DNA from: Anisus vortex
Taxonomy: Eukaryota; Mollusca; Gastropoda; Planorbidae
NCBI GenBank assembly: GCA_949126835.1
Contig: CASBPS010000121.1
Coordinates: forward strand, 1 to 64,000
Length of the DNA stretch: 64,000 nt
Direction of reading: 5' to 3'
The notes under the pieces were generated by a model. The model worked only from the letters and a program-made list of their open reading frames with translations, made no database searches and had not been told where the DNA came from. A program made the translations under genes and the position numbers. Each line of letters opens with the position of its first letter. The first letter of the stretch is position 1. Positions 55,700 to 64,000 of the stretch are shown here, in pieces.

Positions 55700-55843
55700 T
55701 TTATTTGCCTTAATGTCTGAAGGTACTATCCAATTCTGCACCATAAAAGTTTGAGACATGACCGTACATAGTTGTCTATAGTGTTCAGATGTTTGCAGCT
55801 GCTTAATAATGTGGAGAGCATCTTGAATACTTATCTTCTGACA
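55700..55843 (-). CDS. Unrecognised gene, 144-bp exon
   Basis: Exactly 48 codons between acceptor TTTTACAG and donor AAA|GTAAGT: CQKISIQDALHIIKQLQTSE, HYRQLCTVMSQTFMVQNWIV, PSDIKANK. It is unique in the window, so it belongs to the unduplicated part. Its phase (0/0) does not fit the exon ends at 56287 or 55375, which suggests shuffled or missing neighbours. Confidence 0.6.
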
Positions 55844-55945
55844 CTGTAAAACAAAAAAGGGAGCTTTAAGCAGAAGTATATCATAGCTGTATATTGTAAA
55901 TGAACATAAATCCTGCAGACAAAGTGTATCTTGTAATTTGTTGTA

Positions 55946-55948
55946 ATA

Positions 55949-56028
<80 letters not shown>
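55946..56028. repeat. (TA)n microsatellite
   Basis: About 40 TA units with few interruptions, in an intron of the minus-strand gene. Confidence 0.95.
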
Positions 56029-56029
<1 letters not shown>

Positions 56030-56286
56030 CTATATATAGTCATGCTGCAATAACAATATAATTAGCTTGTCAACAAAATTATTCTTTTTTTTGTGGGCAC
56101 TACAATTTTTATTCAAACTAATATATTTGTGATAGGATCTAAAATAAATGAGAAAAACTTTTAAAATCTATTTATTTTACTAAAAACATTTAGAAAAAGC
56201 ATTCAAAAGAATCTATAAAGAACTACACTATTTTACACTAGTGCAGCTATACCTGCAAAATTGAACTTTAAAAACAAATTAAATAC

Positions 56287-56681
56287 CTATAGAGCTTGAA
56301 ACAAAGCTCTGACAATGCGGGAACTGGCTTTAAGTATTGAAGTTGTTCTGCAAAATGGGCTCCTATGTATGGCTCGTGGTTTTTCTCCATGTCACTTGTC
56401 TTACAGCACCCGCCTCCCTGGCCATAGAAGGTCCCAATTTTGGCAAAAGATTGGTCAGAAGGCCTGAGGGCGAATGATGTCAGGGCGCAGATCATGGCCA
56501 CTTTTAGGGATATGTGATGGCAGAGGCAAGCGAGCTTGGCACAGACAGAGGACAGGTCATTTCTCCTAGCAACTACAGCAACTAAGTTGTCCTCTTTGAT
56601 GCTAGTCTCCATCTGGCTTTTGTCCACATTAATGGCGAAGATGCAGATGTCTACATACAGCTGGAGATATGTATCACCACA
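56287..56681 (-). pseudogene. Duplicate A, helical exon
   Basis: The counterpart of the first 100 codons of the exon at 61181 (CGDTYLQLYVDICIFAINVD ... GGCCKTSDMEKNHEP). After HEP it departs to YIGAHFAEQLQYLKPVPALS, ELCFKLYR and a donor AG|GTATTT. The different ends after HEP mark a rearrangement breakpoint in one of the copies. Confidence 0.6.
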
Positions 56682-56872
56682 CTGTAAATAATAATTCCTA
56701 CAATTATCAAAACTGAATAATTCATTTAGACAACTATTTAAAAAAAACAATTTTTAATTAATAATAAGACTTCATTAAATCATATTATACTGATTTACAA
56801 TTACTCGTCCTGATAGCTTCTATCTATTTTCTTAATCCTAATGAGTTTGGCTAATGCTATCAAACTAACAAA

Positions 56873-57092
56873 CCTTTTCTCTCAGAACATCTATGAAGAT
56901 AACTATTTGATCTGTTGACTTTGAGATTTTAGCCATTGACCACACACGTAACAATAGACTGATTGTTCATTAAAACCTTAAGTGAACAATAGAATGAATA
57001 GGTCTTAATCTTGTTTGAGCAACAGCAATCGGGGAATTTAATGACCTTGTATGAAAATTAATTGCACTGGTTGGGTCATGTTATGCCCTTGT
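56873..57092 (-). pseudogene. Duplicate A, chimeric exon junction
   Basis: Carries the same join as copy B (CAATAGACTGATTGTT... next to ...CGTGTGTGGTCAATGGC, minus strand order reversed), so the deletion that created it preceded the A/B duplication. Confidence 0.6.
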
Positions 57093-57548
57093 CTAAAAAT
57101 TGATTGCAGCCTTTGTGGGATTTGAAGGCCTTGTCTGTCCTTTGAATGCAACCATTGGGGCATTTGATGGCCTTGTCTGAAAATTGATAGCACTCTCTAG
57201 ACTCTTAATTTCTTGGTTGGAGTGAACAGCTTGTAAATAGTTTATCATTGAATTCTGATCCACATCTGTTTCAATAGCACTCATCACTGTTGATCTAGAT
57301 TTTACCTCTGTGTTTTCTGCTGATTTTTTCTTCTTAGATTTCATTTTTGGTACAGGACAATTGCCATCATTGTCAAATGTTGCTTTTAACTTCTTGACAC
57401 ATTTTGTTTTAAACTTAGGAATGGGAACTCCAGGTAAATCCTCAGAAATTTTCTCCATGATTGACTGGGAGAAATCATCTTTTAATGGATGTTGTCTTGA
57501 ATGGGCCGTTCCTGAGCTGTTTGCTTCAGTTGTTTTTTTTTCTTACAC
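57093..57548 (-). pseudogene. Duplicate A, exon 4
   Basis: Counterpart of 61583-62047. It has two extra bases after the A-run near its start (CAACTGAAG versus CCTGAAG), which throws the first codons out of frame, but keeps the open frame KISEDLPGVPIPKFKTKCVK, KLKATFDNDGNCPVPKMKSK and VDQNSMINYLQAVHSNQEIK, then stops at TAAINF-stop, where copy B reads on as NFQTRA. Confidence 0.6.
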
Positions 57549-57636
57549 CTGAAATGTAAAACACAACATACTACTTTAATATATGCTTGAAAAAAAAATT
57601 CTTTAAAAAAAAACAATGTAACCTATCAGCACTGAC

Positions 57637-57783
57637 CTATTATTAAATATATTTCCATCTCTATGCCCTTCACGATGAGGAGCAATACCTTTTTTCGTCT
57701 TTCCATAATTTGTAACGCTCTGGTTGATATTTCTTGACAAAAATGTCCATTGAGATTTTAAAAGCATCCCTACGACACACACA
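57637..57783 (-). pseudogene. Duplicate A, exon 3, frameshifted
   Basis: The same exon as 62578-62720 with its donor (AG|GTCAGT) intact. One extra A in GACGAAAAAAGG shifts the frame in the middle of the exon relative to copy B (GGCGGCAAAG). Confidence 0.65.
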
Positions 57784-58069
57784 CTTTCAAGAGAAAATAT
57801 GATGTTAGTTGACATTTTGCAGTTAAAATATAACAGTAACATTATTTAAAAAAAACAAACAAAAATTTGAGAATATTTTCTAAAAATACTTAAAGCAAAT
57901 TATGCAATATTTGTGACAGAAATTTGTTCATGCCACTATATTTGACTGTAAATGTATAATAGAAATACAAATTATTGTATTCTATAAAACACAAAACATT
58001 TAAAAGATTGCATAACTGGAAAAAGAGGTGAGAAACACTTTTACTTGTTTACCTATGCACACACCCTAT
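57784..58069. other. End of duplicate A and spacer
   Basis: Similarity to copy B fades after about 57830. No gene. Confidence 0.45.
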
Positions 58070-58460
58070 TGAAACCGAGTCGCCTGTTCAATGGAAATAT
58101 TTGGTGGAGTGAAGAAGAGTTGCGCAGCGTCGACCTAACTCTCTCGTCCGGGTCCACCAGATGCCAGTGGCAAGAATAAGTCTAGACGACCGGCGATGGG
58201 CTCAGATGCAGTGGATGACCAAGATGTGCTACGTGCCTCACCTTGCACTACGCGCTCCACAGTGCGTTGCTGTAGTCGCCTTCACCTCCGTTGGATCTGG
58301 TTGATCTCCTCCGCAGGGTCAAGACCATCGTAAATACAGGCCAAGACTCTCGGCTGCGGTAAGATCGTGACGTCACGACTAATGGGCTTTTGTCTGCGGT
58401 CTACCTGTAGTTGAAGATGTGTAAGCGATGCCTTAGCCTTAGTCTTAGACGCGTTGACCG
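58070..58460. other. GC-rich island
   Basis: Clearly richer in G, C and CpG than its surroundings (for example CGCAGCGTCGACC, CGACCGGCGATGGG, GACGTCACGAC, the last a CRE-like motif at about 58367). It may be a promoter region for the small frame at 58559 or a fragment of an unrecognised element. Confidence 0.45.
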
Positions 58461-58558
58461 TGTGTGCTGTTAATCATTCATTTTAAGTTTGAGAAGTATA
58501 CAAGTCTAGTATTCAATAACTGGATTAGTACATTAACATCGGATTACAAGAGTACACC

Positions 58559-58654
58559 ATGGTACATAAATGTTGTGTGCCTCGTTGTAAAGGTAATAAC
58601 AATAAAGACTTGAAAGCACATAGGCAACATTCTTCCACAGACATAATGCATTAA
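58559..58654 (+). CDS. Possible first exon of a THAP-domain protein
   Basis: The ATG in CACCATGG, a good start context, opens MVHKCCVPRCKGNNNKDLKA. M-V-x-x-C-x-V-P-x-C is the usual opening of THAP zinc-finger domains, found in transcription regulators and P-element-like transposases. The frame ends after 32 codons, but AAAG|GTAATA at 58592 could be a splice donor. No continuing exon was identified. Confidence 0.4.
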   Translation: MVHKCCVPRCKGNNNKDLKAHRQHSSTDIMH

Positions 58655-59286
58655 GTGACTATTATATTGTATAGATAAAGTAGTACAGATAATTATATTA
58701 ATGTTACTGAGGTCATGACATCATCCGGGGCAGACCAACAATGTTAACGTGATCAACATTTTTCTCTAAGTCTAATAAGTTTAGGAACGGTATTTTTCTC
58801 TATTGACTATGAGTCCAGATGCGGTCTAGTGACTGAGCGGAAATAGGGGAGGAGTAGGTAGGTTCAAAAGGAAAAGCGGGAAGTGGGGAGGAGAGGCGTT
58901 AGTTCTCGGTTATGGTCTATTGACCACGGCTGGTCAGGAAGGGATTGTGGAGACAGTGGTGTCAAACAGGTGTCCATTTCCTGTTGAAGTAAGGAGGAAG
59001 GGGTGGGGAGATATCTCGGCGCACATTATACAAGTGGTGGGGGGAAGAGAGATTTTCTGCCAACAACGTAAGATGATATTTAGAAGTTAAAAAAAAGTTA
59101 AATGCAAAAATTTTTTTCAAATACAACTGCAAATAACTTAAACTATTCATCATCATCTTTGTCTGAATTGATTAATGCTTAGATCCCCTACCTCCAACCT
59201 CCTTTCTCCTATCGCCCCCAAACTTGTCTATTCTGAAACCAGATTAACAGGCTTATTGCTTGTGAATCGAGATGATCCTTCTGGAT
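58655..59286. other. G-rich spacer, no gene
   Basis: 58835-59050 on the plus strand has many GGGGAGG-like words. No coding or RNA feature recognised. Confidence 0.45.
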
Positions 59287-61181
59287 TCAAATGTACACTT
59301 TTTTTATCAAGCCTACCTTCAGTGGGTCACAGTTCTTTTTCACTTTCTTAGTGTTGCCTTGAGAAACGCTGTCTCCGTGCCGCTTAAAAGTTTGTGATGA
59401 ATCTGCCTTGTTGGAGTATATTGAGCTATGCCTTGTTCTCAAAGCCAGCACAGCCTTGAGGTTGGTTTGTTCTGCAATATTTGGAGTTCTCAAAAGCTTA
59501 AGATCAACATGGTTGCTGAAAGTGGAGGATTCCTGTGCACACTTCTGGGATATCCGCCCCATTCGCCCACTCTTAAATGGACTAGATGAACTTATGGTAG
59601 AGCAGGTGCCTGTGTCAGAGAAAGTGGAAGAGTACAAATAATTTTTTAAACATATATTGTCATCGACTGCAATAAAGTTACTTGAACTTTCCGATTGCCC
59701 CTTACCTTTTTTCTCATTTTTTTTCTCCACACACAACGCTTTCTTTGTTGGCAAGTTGGTAAAGGACTTCATTTTAGATGGCCTCATTGCATTTGATACA
59801 AAGTCTGGAGATAAACTTATTTTCTTCCTGTAAATCCTTCTGGACTTCATTCTAGAAGTCATATCACATTGAGTGTCTGAATTGTTCTTTTGGTTAATAA
59901 TAAGAGTTTTCTCAGCAGTACCATCTTCAAGATCCGATGTAAACGGTGACCTCGCAGATTTGTCCAGCAAAGCGTTCCTATTTCTCTTGACAGTTTTAAA
60001 GGTTGCATTTGTCTTTTCTACCTTATGTTCCTCATTTTTTTCTATGGTTGTAGTAAGGTTCGCCTCAGTTATGTTAGAACATTCTAAATCTGCTGCTGCC
60101 ACAAGCCTTCCATCATAGTGCTCAATTTTTTTTAGCATAGGCCTAACCGATTTTGAATCCGGATCAAACTCTGAAATGTCTGGAGACCTTCTCCTGCTTC
60201 TCTTTCTTCTTAATTCATTAGTGTTATCACTCCAGCAATCTGACTGAGACAAATATCTTTTCCTTTTTGAAAGCTGTGATTTCTTACTTCTGATTGCGGG
60301 CGGTGCTCTGTAATCACTTTCTCTGTCATCACTCACAACATAATCATCATCGTTTTGTCTAGCGCAACCTCTAGATAGCATGTTTGCATCAGCCAAATAT
60401 TGGGAATTGGTCTTCAATTGTAAAACATCTAAACTGTAGTCTTCTTCGCTTGAAGTGAACACTTTTGATTTTCTCATTTTAGACGACTTTTGTCGGGATT
60501 TTAAAGATTTTTTTTTTCCTGACCTTTGCTCTGCATATCCTGCCCTAAAGCATTCTAACATCTGTTTTCAGCTTTCCTAGACCTATAATCTTCCTCTGAA
60601 TTCTGAACATTTGTGGGCAAAAGAGATTCAAACAAGTTTGTGGGCTTATTAGAAGGGGTGATATTTTTCTTTCCATCTGCCAAATTGGTGGACAAAACAG
60701 AAACAGACTCTTGCTGTGTCCTCTGCTCAGCAATATTTATGTCTTCATGTAGTAACCTTCTGCACAGTGGCTGAATGTTCACAAATGAATTGTCCGCGTT
60801 CAGATAATCAGTCCTCAACATATTCAGAAGTCTCTCTACCTCATAAAGTGTGGCAGGGTTCACTTTCCCTGGCTCGTGGTTTTTCTCCATGTCACTTGTC
60901 TTACAGCACCCGCCTCCCTGGCCATAGAAGGTCCCAATTTTGGCAAAAGATTGGTCAGAAGGCCTGAGGGCGAATGATGTCAGGGCGCAGATCAAGGCCA
61001 CTTTTTGGGATATGTGATGGCTGAGGCAAGCGAGCTTGGCACAGACAGAGAACAGGTCATTTCTCCTAGCAACTACAGCAACTAAGTTGTCCTCTTTGAT
61101 GCTAGTCTCCATCTGGCTTTTGTCCACATTAATGGCGAAGATGTAGATGTCTTCATACAGCTGGAGATAGGTATCACCACA
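59287..61181 (-). pseudogene. Duplicate B, long exon with one frameshift
   Basis: After acceptor CTTTACAG the exon reads CGDTYLQLYEDIYIFAINVD, KSQMETSIKEDNLVAVVARR, SVCAKLACLSHHISQKVALI, SFALRPSDQSFAKIGTFYGQ, then PATLYEVERLLNMLRTDYLN and SVSVLSTNLADGKKNITPSN. At about 60555 the frame shifts by one base and continues for 424 codons of Ser/Lys/Arg-rich sequence (RKRYLSQSDCW, ELRRKRSRRRSPDISEFDPD, MKSFTNLPTKKALCVEKKNE). A donor AAG|GTAGGC just before the stop may be the true exon end. The composition suggests a nuclear, possibly phosphorylated protein. A single sequencing error could also explain the shift. Confidence 0.6.
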
Positions 61182-61382
61182 CTGTAAAGAATAATTCCTA
61201 AAATTATCAAAACTGAATAAATTCATTTAGACAACTATTTAAAAAAAAGCAATTTTTAATTAATAATAAGACTTCATTAAATCATATTATACTGATTTAC
61301 AATTACTCGTCCTGATAGCTTTTATCTATTTTCTTAATCCTAATGAGTTTGGCTAATGCTATCAAACTAACAAACCTTTTCT

Positions 61383-61582
61383 CTCAGAACATCTATGAAG
61401 ATAACTATTTGATCTGTTGACTTTGAGATTTTAGCCATTGACCACACACGTAACAATAGACTGATTGTTCATTAAAACTTTAAGTGAACAATATAATGAA
61501 TAGGTCTTAATCTTGTTTGAGCAACAGCAATCGGGGAATTTAATGACCTTGTATGAAAATTAATTGCACTGGTTGGGTCATG
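61383..61582 (-). pseudogene. Duplicate B, chimeric exon junction
   Basis: Sequence like exon 2 (GTTGCTCAAACAAGATTAAG ... GAACAATCAGTCTATTGTTA) passes directly into sequence like the exon at 55174-55375 (GTCAATGGCTAAAATCTCAA, coding SMAKISKSTDQIVIFIDVLR EK before donor GTTTGT). The same junction occurs in copy A. Confidence 0.6.
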
Positions 61583-62047
61583 TTATGCCCTTGTCTGAAA
61601 ATTGATTGCAGCCATTGTGGGATTTGAAGGCCTTGTCTGTCCTTTGAATGCAACCATTGGGGCATTTGATGGCCTTGTCTGAAAATTGATAGCACTCTCT
61701 AGACTCTTAATTGCTTGGTTGGAGTGAACAGCTTGTAAATAGTTTATCATTGAATTCTGATCCACATCTGTTTCAATAGCACTCATCACTGTTGATCTAG
61801 ATTTTACCTCTGTGTTTTCTGCTGATTTTTTCTTCTTAGATTTCATTTTTGGTACAGGACAATTGCCATCATCGTCAACTGTTGCTTTTAACTTCTTGAC
61901 ACATTTTTTTTAAACTTAGGAATGGAAACTCCAGGTAAATCCTCAGAAATTGTCTCCATGATTAACTGGGAGAAATCATCTTTTAATGGATTTTGTCTTG
62001 AATGGGCCGTTCCTGAGCTGTTTGCTTCAGGTTTTTTTTTCTTACAC
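61583..62047 (-). pseudogene. Duplicate B, exon 4
   Basis: Acceptor CATTTCAG, then (R)CKKKKPEANSSGTAHSRQNP, LKDDFSQLIMETISEDLPGV, a one-base change of frame at a T-run (TTTTTTTAAAC), KLKATVDDDGNCPVPKMKSK, KKKSAENTEVKSRSTVMSAI and short repeats INFQTRPSNAPMVAFKGQTR PSNPTMAAINFQTRA (written here in two parts) before a stop at 61583. The repeat of about 13 residues ending in QTR occurs three times. Confidence 0.6.
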
Positions 62048-62136
62048 CTGAAATGTAAAACACAACATACTTCTTTAATATATGCTTGAAAAAAATAATT
62101 TTTTATTAAAAAAAAACAGCACTGACTACTGACCTA

Positions 62137-62577
62137 TCTATATATATATAAAGACAGTGTTAAGCCCCGCGAGGATCCCCATTGGTCAATTTGAAAACAC
62201 GTGTGTCACTGACCTATCTAGGCCTAGCCCAATATACCGTCTAATAATTTTTCACATCGAACATGTGTCTTCGATAGCTCATTGGTAAACGTAGTGGACT
62301 GCTATACGGGCGACCATGACCAGGGTTCGATTCTCCAGTTAGACTATACTATTTTTTTCGACAATTAATTTTTCAAACTTTTAAAAACAAAAGACATTGT
62401 AAATCTATAGGCAATATAGATTTTGTTAAATAAAAATATTTGACTATTTTTTTACCCTATTACAATATTTATTTACTTTCCTAAAAGTATTCAGTAAAGT
62501 GTAGTTTATAAATTTGTTATCTGCACCCCAGACAGTCCTTTTTTTTTCACCCGGGCAACGCCGGGCAATGCAGCTTG
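62137..62577 (+). mobile_element. Non-autonomous Helitron, copy 2, carrying a tRNA-like segment
   Basis: Starts TCTATATATATAAAGACAG and ends CCCGGGCAACGCCGGG (hairpin, 62550-62565) then ...CAGCTTG, inserted exactly between A and T. Duplicate A preserves the unoccupied site (GACCTA|TTATTAAAT at 57638-57639), which fixes both ends to the base: 441 bp and no target duplication, the Helitron signature. The last bases CTTG deviate from the usual CTRR. Copy 1 at 38504 shares the ends and parts of the interior. Confidence 0.88.
62267..62344 (+). repeat. tRNA-like segment inside the Helitron
   Basis: GATAGCTCATTGGTAAACG is an A box (62272-62290) and GGTTCGATTCTCC a strong B box (62324-62336). GGACTGCTATACGG recalls a tRNA-Ser(GCT) anticodon arm. 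Only the outermost four acceptor pairs (GTCT/AGAC) form. It is absent from the other Helitron copy. Confidence 0.7.
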
Positions 62578-62720
62578 TTATTAAATATATTTCCATCTCT
62601 ATGCCCTTCAGGATGAGGAGCAATATCTTTGCCGCCTTTCCATAATTTGAAACGCTCTGGTTGATATTTCTTGACAAAAATGTCCATTGAGATTTTAAAA
62701 GCGTCCCTACGACACACACA
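62578..62720 (-). pseudogene. Duplicate B, exon 3, cut by the Helitron
   Basis: After acceptor TCTTGAAAG the exon reads [48 protein letters not shown]. In copy A the exon ends ...AATAATAG|GTCAGT; in copy B the Helitron is inserted three bases before that end, which separates the exon from its splice donor. Phase 2 at the exon end matches exon 4, so this is a real ancestral exon. Confidence 0.65.
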
Positions 62721-62754
62721 CTTTCAAGAGAAAATATGATGTTAGTTGACATGC

Positions 62755-63369
62755 ATTTGTAATGAAATGTTAGTCTCAGATGGTGGAACATCAGTTTTAT
62801 TATTTTTTCTCGTGGCAGAAGTATCGTGCCAGGACTGAGTACCTGCTACTGCATTTTTAACAAACTCTTCCGTACCATTGACCTGTTTGGTCTTAATTGA
62901 TTCAAGTTCTTTGTTTAAATTCAAAGAAAATGCCAGCTGATCACTAATGTTGTTAGAAAATGAAATACTTGGTGATGGTTGTGAAACATTGGTTACAATA
63001 GACTGATTGTTCATTAAATCATTAGACCTTAAGTGAACAATAGAATGAATAGGTCTTAATCTTGTTTGAGCAACAGCAATCGGAGCATTTCATGGCCTTG
63101 TCTGAAAATTGATAGCACTCTCTAGACTCTTAATTGCTTGGTTGGAGTGAACAGCTTGTAAATAATTTGTCATTGAATTCTGATCCACATCTGTTTCAAT
63201 AGCACTCATCACTGTTGATTGAGATTTGTGAAACAATTAGGCCTACACCAACATTGGAGCTGTCATTAGCAGATGGAGTGGAAATGAGTGTTCCTGTGAA
63301 AGTCACTAAATTGGAAGTGCAGATAATGGGCTGAGGAACTAAATGACGAGGGAGTGATACTTTGCCTGA
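62755..63369 (-). pseudogene. Unrecognised gene, exon 2, with frameshift and stop
   Basis: Starts after acceptor CTCGTTACAG with SGKVSLPRHLVPQPIICTSN. About 50 codons later the frame is lost; in the neighbouring frame the text continues STVMSAIETDVDQNSMTNYL, QAVHSNQAIKSLESAINFQT, an in-frame TGA, then APIAVAQTRLRPIHSIVHLR and SQPSPSISFSNNISDQLAFS. The segment VMSAIETDVDQ...INFQTR is also present in the two downstream duplicates. The 3' boundary is not fixed. Confidence 0.55.
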
Positions 63370-63476
63370 CTGTAACGAGAAGAGAAGTGGATGATTTGAA
63401 GACAAACATTCATGACAAGAGCTTGTGGGTCACAAGTAGAAGTTTGAGAATGGTATAAACCTGGCCATGTTCTCAC

Positions 63477-63794
63477 CTGAGATGATAAACTTGAAACCTC
63501 AACATTTGTTGACAAACTCAATGCTTGAACATTTGTAGAAACATCCTCAGTTCTTGACTTTAGCTTTTTAGAATTTCTGCTTTTATTTATCTTAGACTGA
63601 GGTGAGCAACAATCTTTCTGTGGTAATACAGCTTCATCTGTTGATATTGTTGAGGAACCTAGTTGGTCAATTAAGGAGTCTGCTGAATAAGCATAATTGT
63701 TTGTTACAGAAATATCAAGATCAAGACATTTCAGAAAGACAATTCTTCGCTCAACGTTTTTTTTTAAATCGAAAATAATGCGTGAGTGTGTCAT
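63477..63794 (-). CDS. Unrecognised gene, exon 1
   Basis: The ATG at 63792-63794 opens MTHSRIIFDLKKNVERRIVF, LKCLDLDISVTNN and a Ser/Lys-rich stretch (KINKSRNSKKLKSRTEDVST). The exon is 106 codons, phase 0, ending at donor CAG|GTGAGA. The next exon begins in phase 0 after a 107-bp GT-AG intron (63370-63476), which supports both boundaries. No signal peptide or known domain is visible. Confidence 0.6.
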
Positions 63795-63965
63795 TTTTCC
63801 TTAGTTGAGTAGCATGTAGGAGTTGAAAAAACACAGCTTTTTGTCGATGTCAAAGCCAGCACACTCTCCGCAAAGCCACCAGCACTCCCCTTTTTTAAAT
63901 ATTGTTCCTGCAGTAGCGTTTGAAATTAGAAATCATTAGGCCTACAATTACAAACAATGTTAATG

Positions 63966-64000
63966 GACCGTGTTAAGCCCCCCAAGGCTCTTCATTGGTC
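63966..64000 (+). mobile_element. Start of a third Helitron-family copy, cut by the window edge
   Basis: GACCGTGTTAAGCCCCCCAA and TTCATTGGTC match GACAGTGTTAAGCCCCGCGA and CCCATTGGTC of copy 2. The usual TCTATATA start is not seen, so the extreme end may be lost. Confidence 0.5.

Larger units (their letters stand above)
54870..63794 (-). pseudogene. Unrecognised multi-exon gene, internally duplicated and broken
   Basis: A minus-strand locus with at least seven exon types recognised by open frames, paired splice sites and preserved copies. Segment B (about 60870-62760) and segment A (about 56380-57850) are copies of each other. Parts of both also match segments near 63000-63220 and 54870-55240. 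The predicted protein has Ser/Lys-rich nuclear-looking parts and an alpha-helical part with many Leu and Cys. I do not recognise the family. Several frameshifts and stops (listed under the exons) make a full product unlikely from this locus as it stands. Confidence 0.6.

Noticed and set aside
55831..56043. IYIYIY-type ORF
   Set aside because: Translation of a (TA)n microsatellite.

Overview
This is a eukaryotic, AT-rich, intron-bearing genomic window that is dominated by transposable elements. An animal, most likely a mollusc or close lophotrochozoan, fits best. The evidence is replication-type histone genes with 3' stem-loops instead of poly(A) signals, an H2B N-terminus of the kind known from molluscs ([17 protein letters not shown]), a 5S rRNA gene lying among the histone genes, a metazoan 18S 5' end, and very frequent TAGGCCTA words. 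The species cannot be fixed from the sequence alone.

Layout. 1-2.7 kb: two minisatellites and a reversed LINE scrap. 2.74-9.6 kb: an LTR retrotransposon of Ty3/gypsy type with a tRNA-Pro-type primer site, Gag, protease, integrase and then reverse transcriptase (integrase before RT, the Gmr1-like order). It has two frameshifts and an RT-RNase H deletion, yet its LTRs are almost identical. 9.8-13.3 kb: nested hAT-type elements, a LINE scrap, a minisatellite and an RT scrap. 14-18.4 kb: a broken unidentified ORF, a LINE 3' end and a gypsy RT pseudogene. 19.5-20.1 kb: an 18-bp minisatellite.

20.6-24.2 kb is a decayed histone/5S cluster: H3 (+) with substitutions at T3, K4, Q19, A24 and C110; H4 (+) with a premature stop; 5S rRNA (-); H2B (-) with a two-leucine insertion. 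No H2A or H1 is visible. 24.7-29.2 kb: LTR material including a second Gmr1-like fragment and a TATA-bearing 1.1-kb LTR, a MITE and a LINE. 29.7-37 kb: non-autonomous DNA elements, LINE ends, tandem repeats and a cluster of palindromes. 37.6-41.7 kb: a split EF-hand protein gene (+) whose first intron does not join in phase. 42-50.3 kb: tRNA-derived repeats and remnants of RNase H, hAT/ZMYM-like and piggyBac-like transposase.

50.7-54.7 kb: a gypsy gag broken by a 461-bp GC-rich insertion with a 13-bp target duplication, fused to an orphan rDNA piece (IGS subrepeats, 5' ETS, first ~230 nt of 18S). 54.7-63.8 kb: an unrecognised multi-exon gene on the minus strand, internally duplicated, chimeric and frameshifted. 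A non-autonomous Helitron carrying a tRNA-like segment sits in one duplicate, and the other duplicate supplies the exact empty site.

Few genes here are likely to make normal protein. The histone genes are closest to intact, but three of the four components carry changes at invariant positions. The window reads as a rearranged, repeat-rich region with relocated pieces of the histone, 5S and rDNA arrays. All assignments were made by eye; no database search was run.
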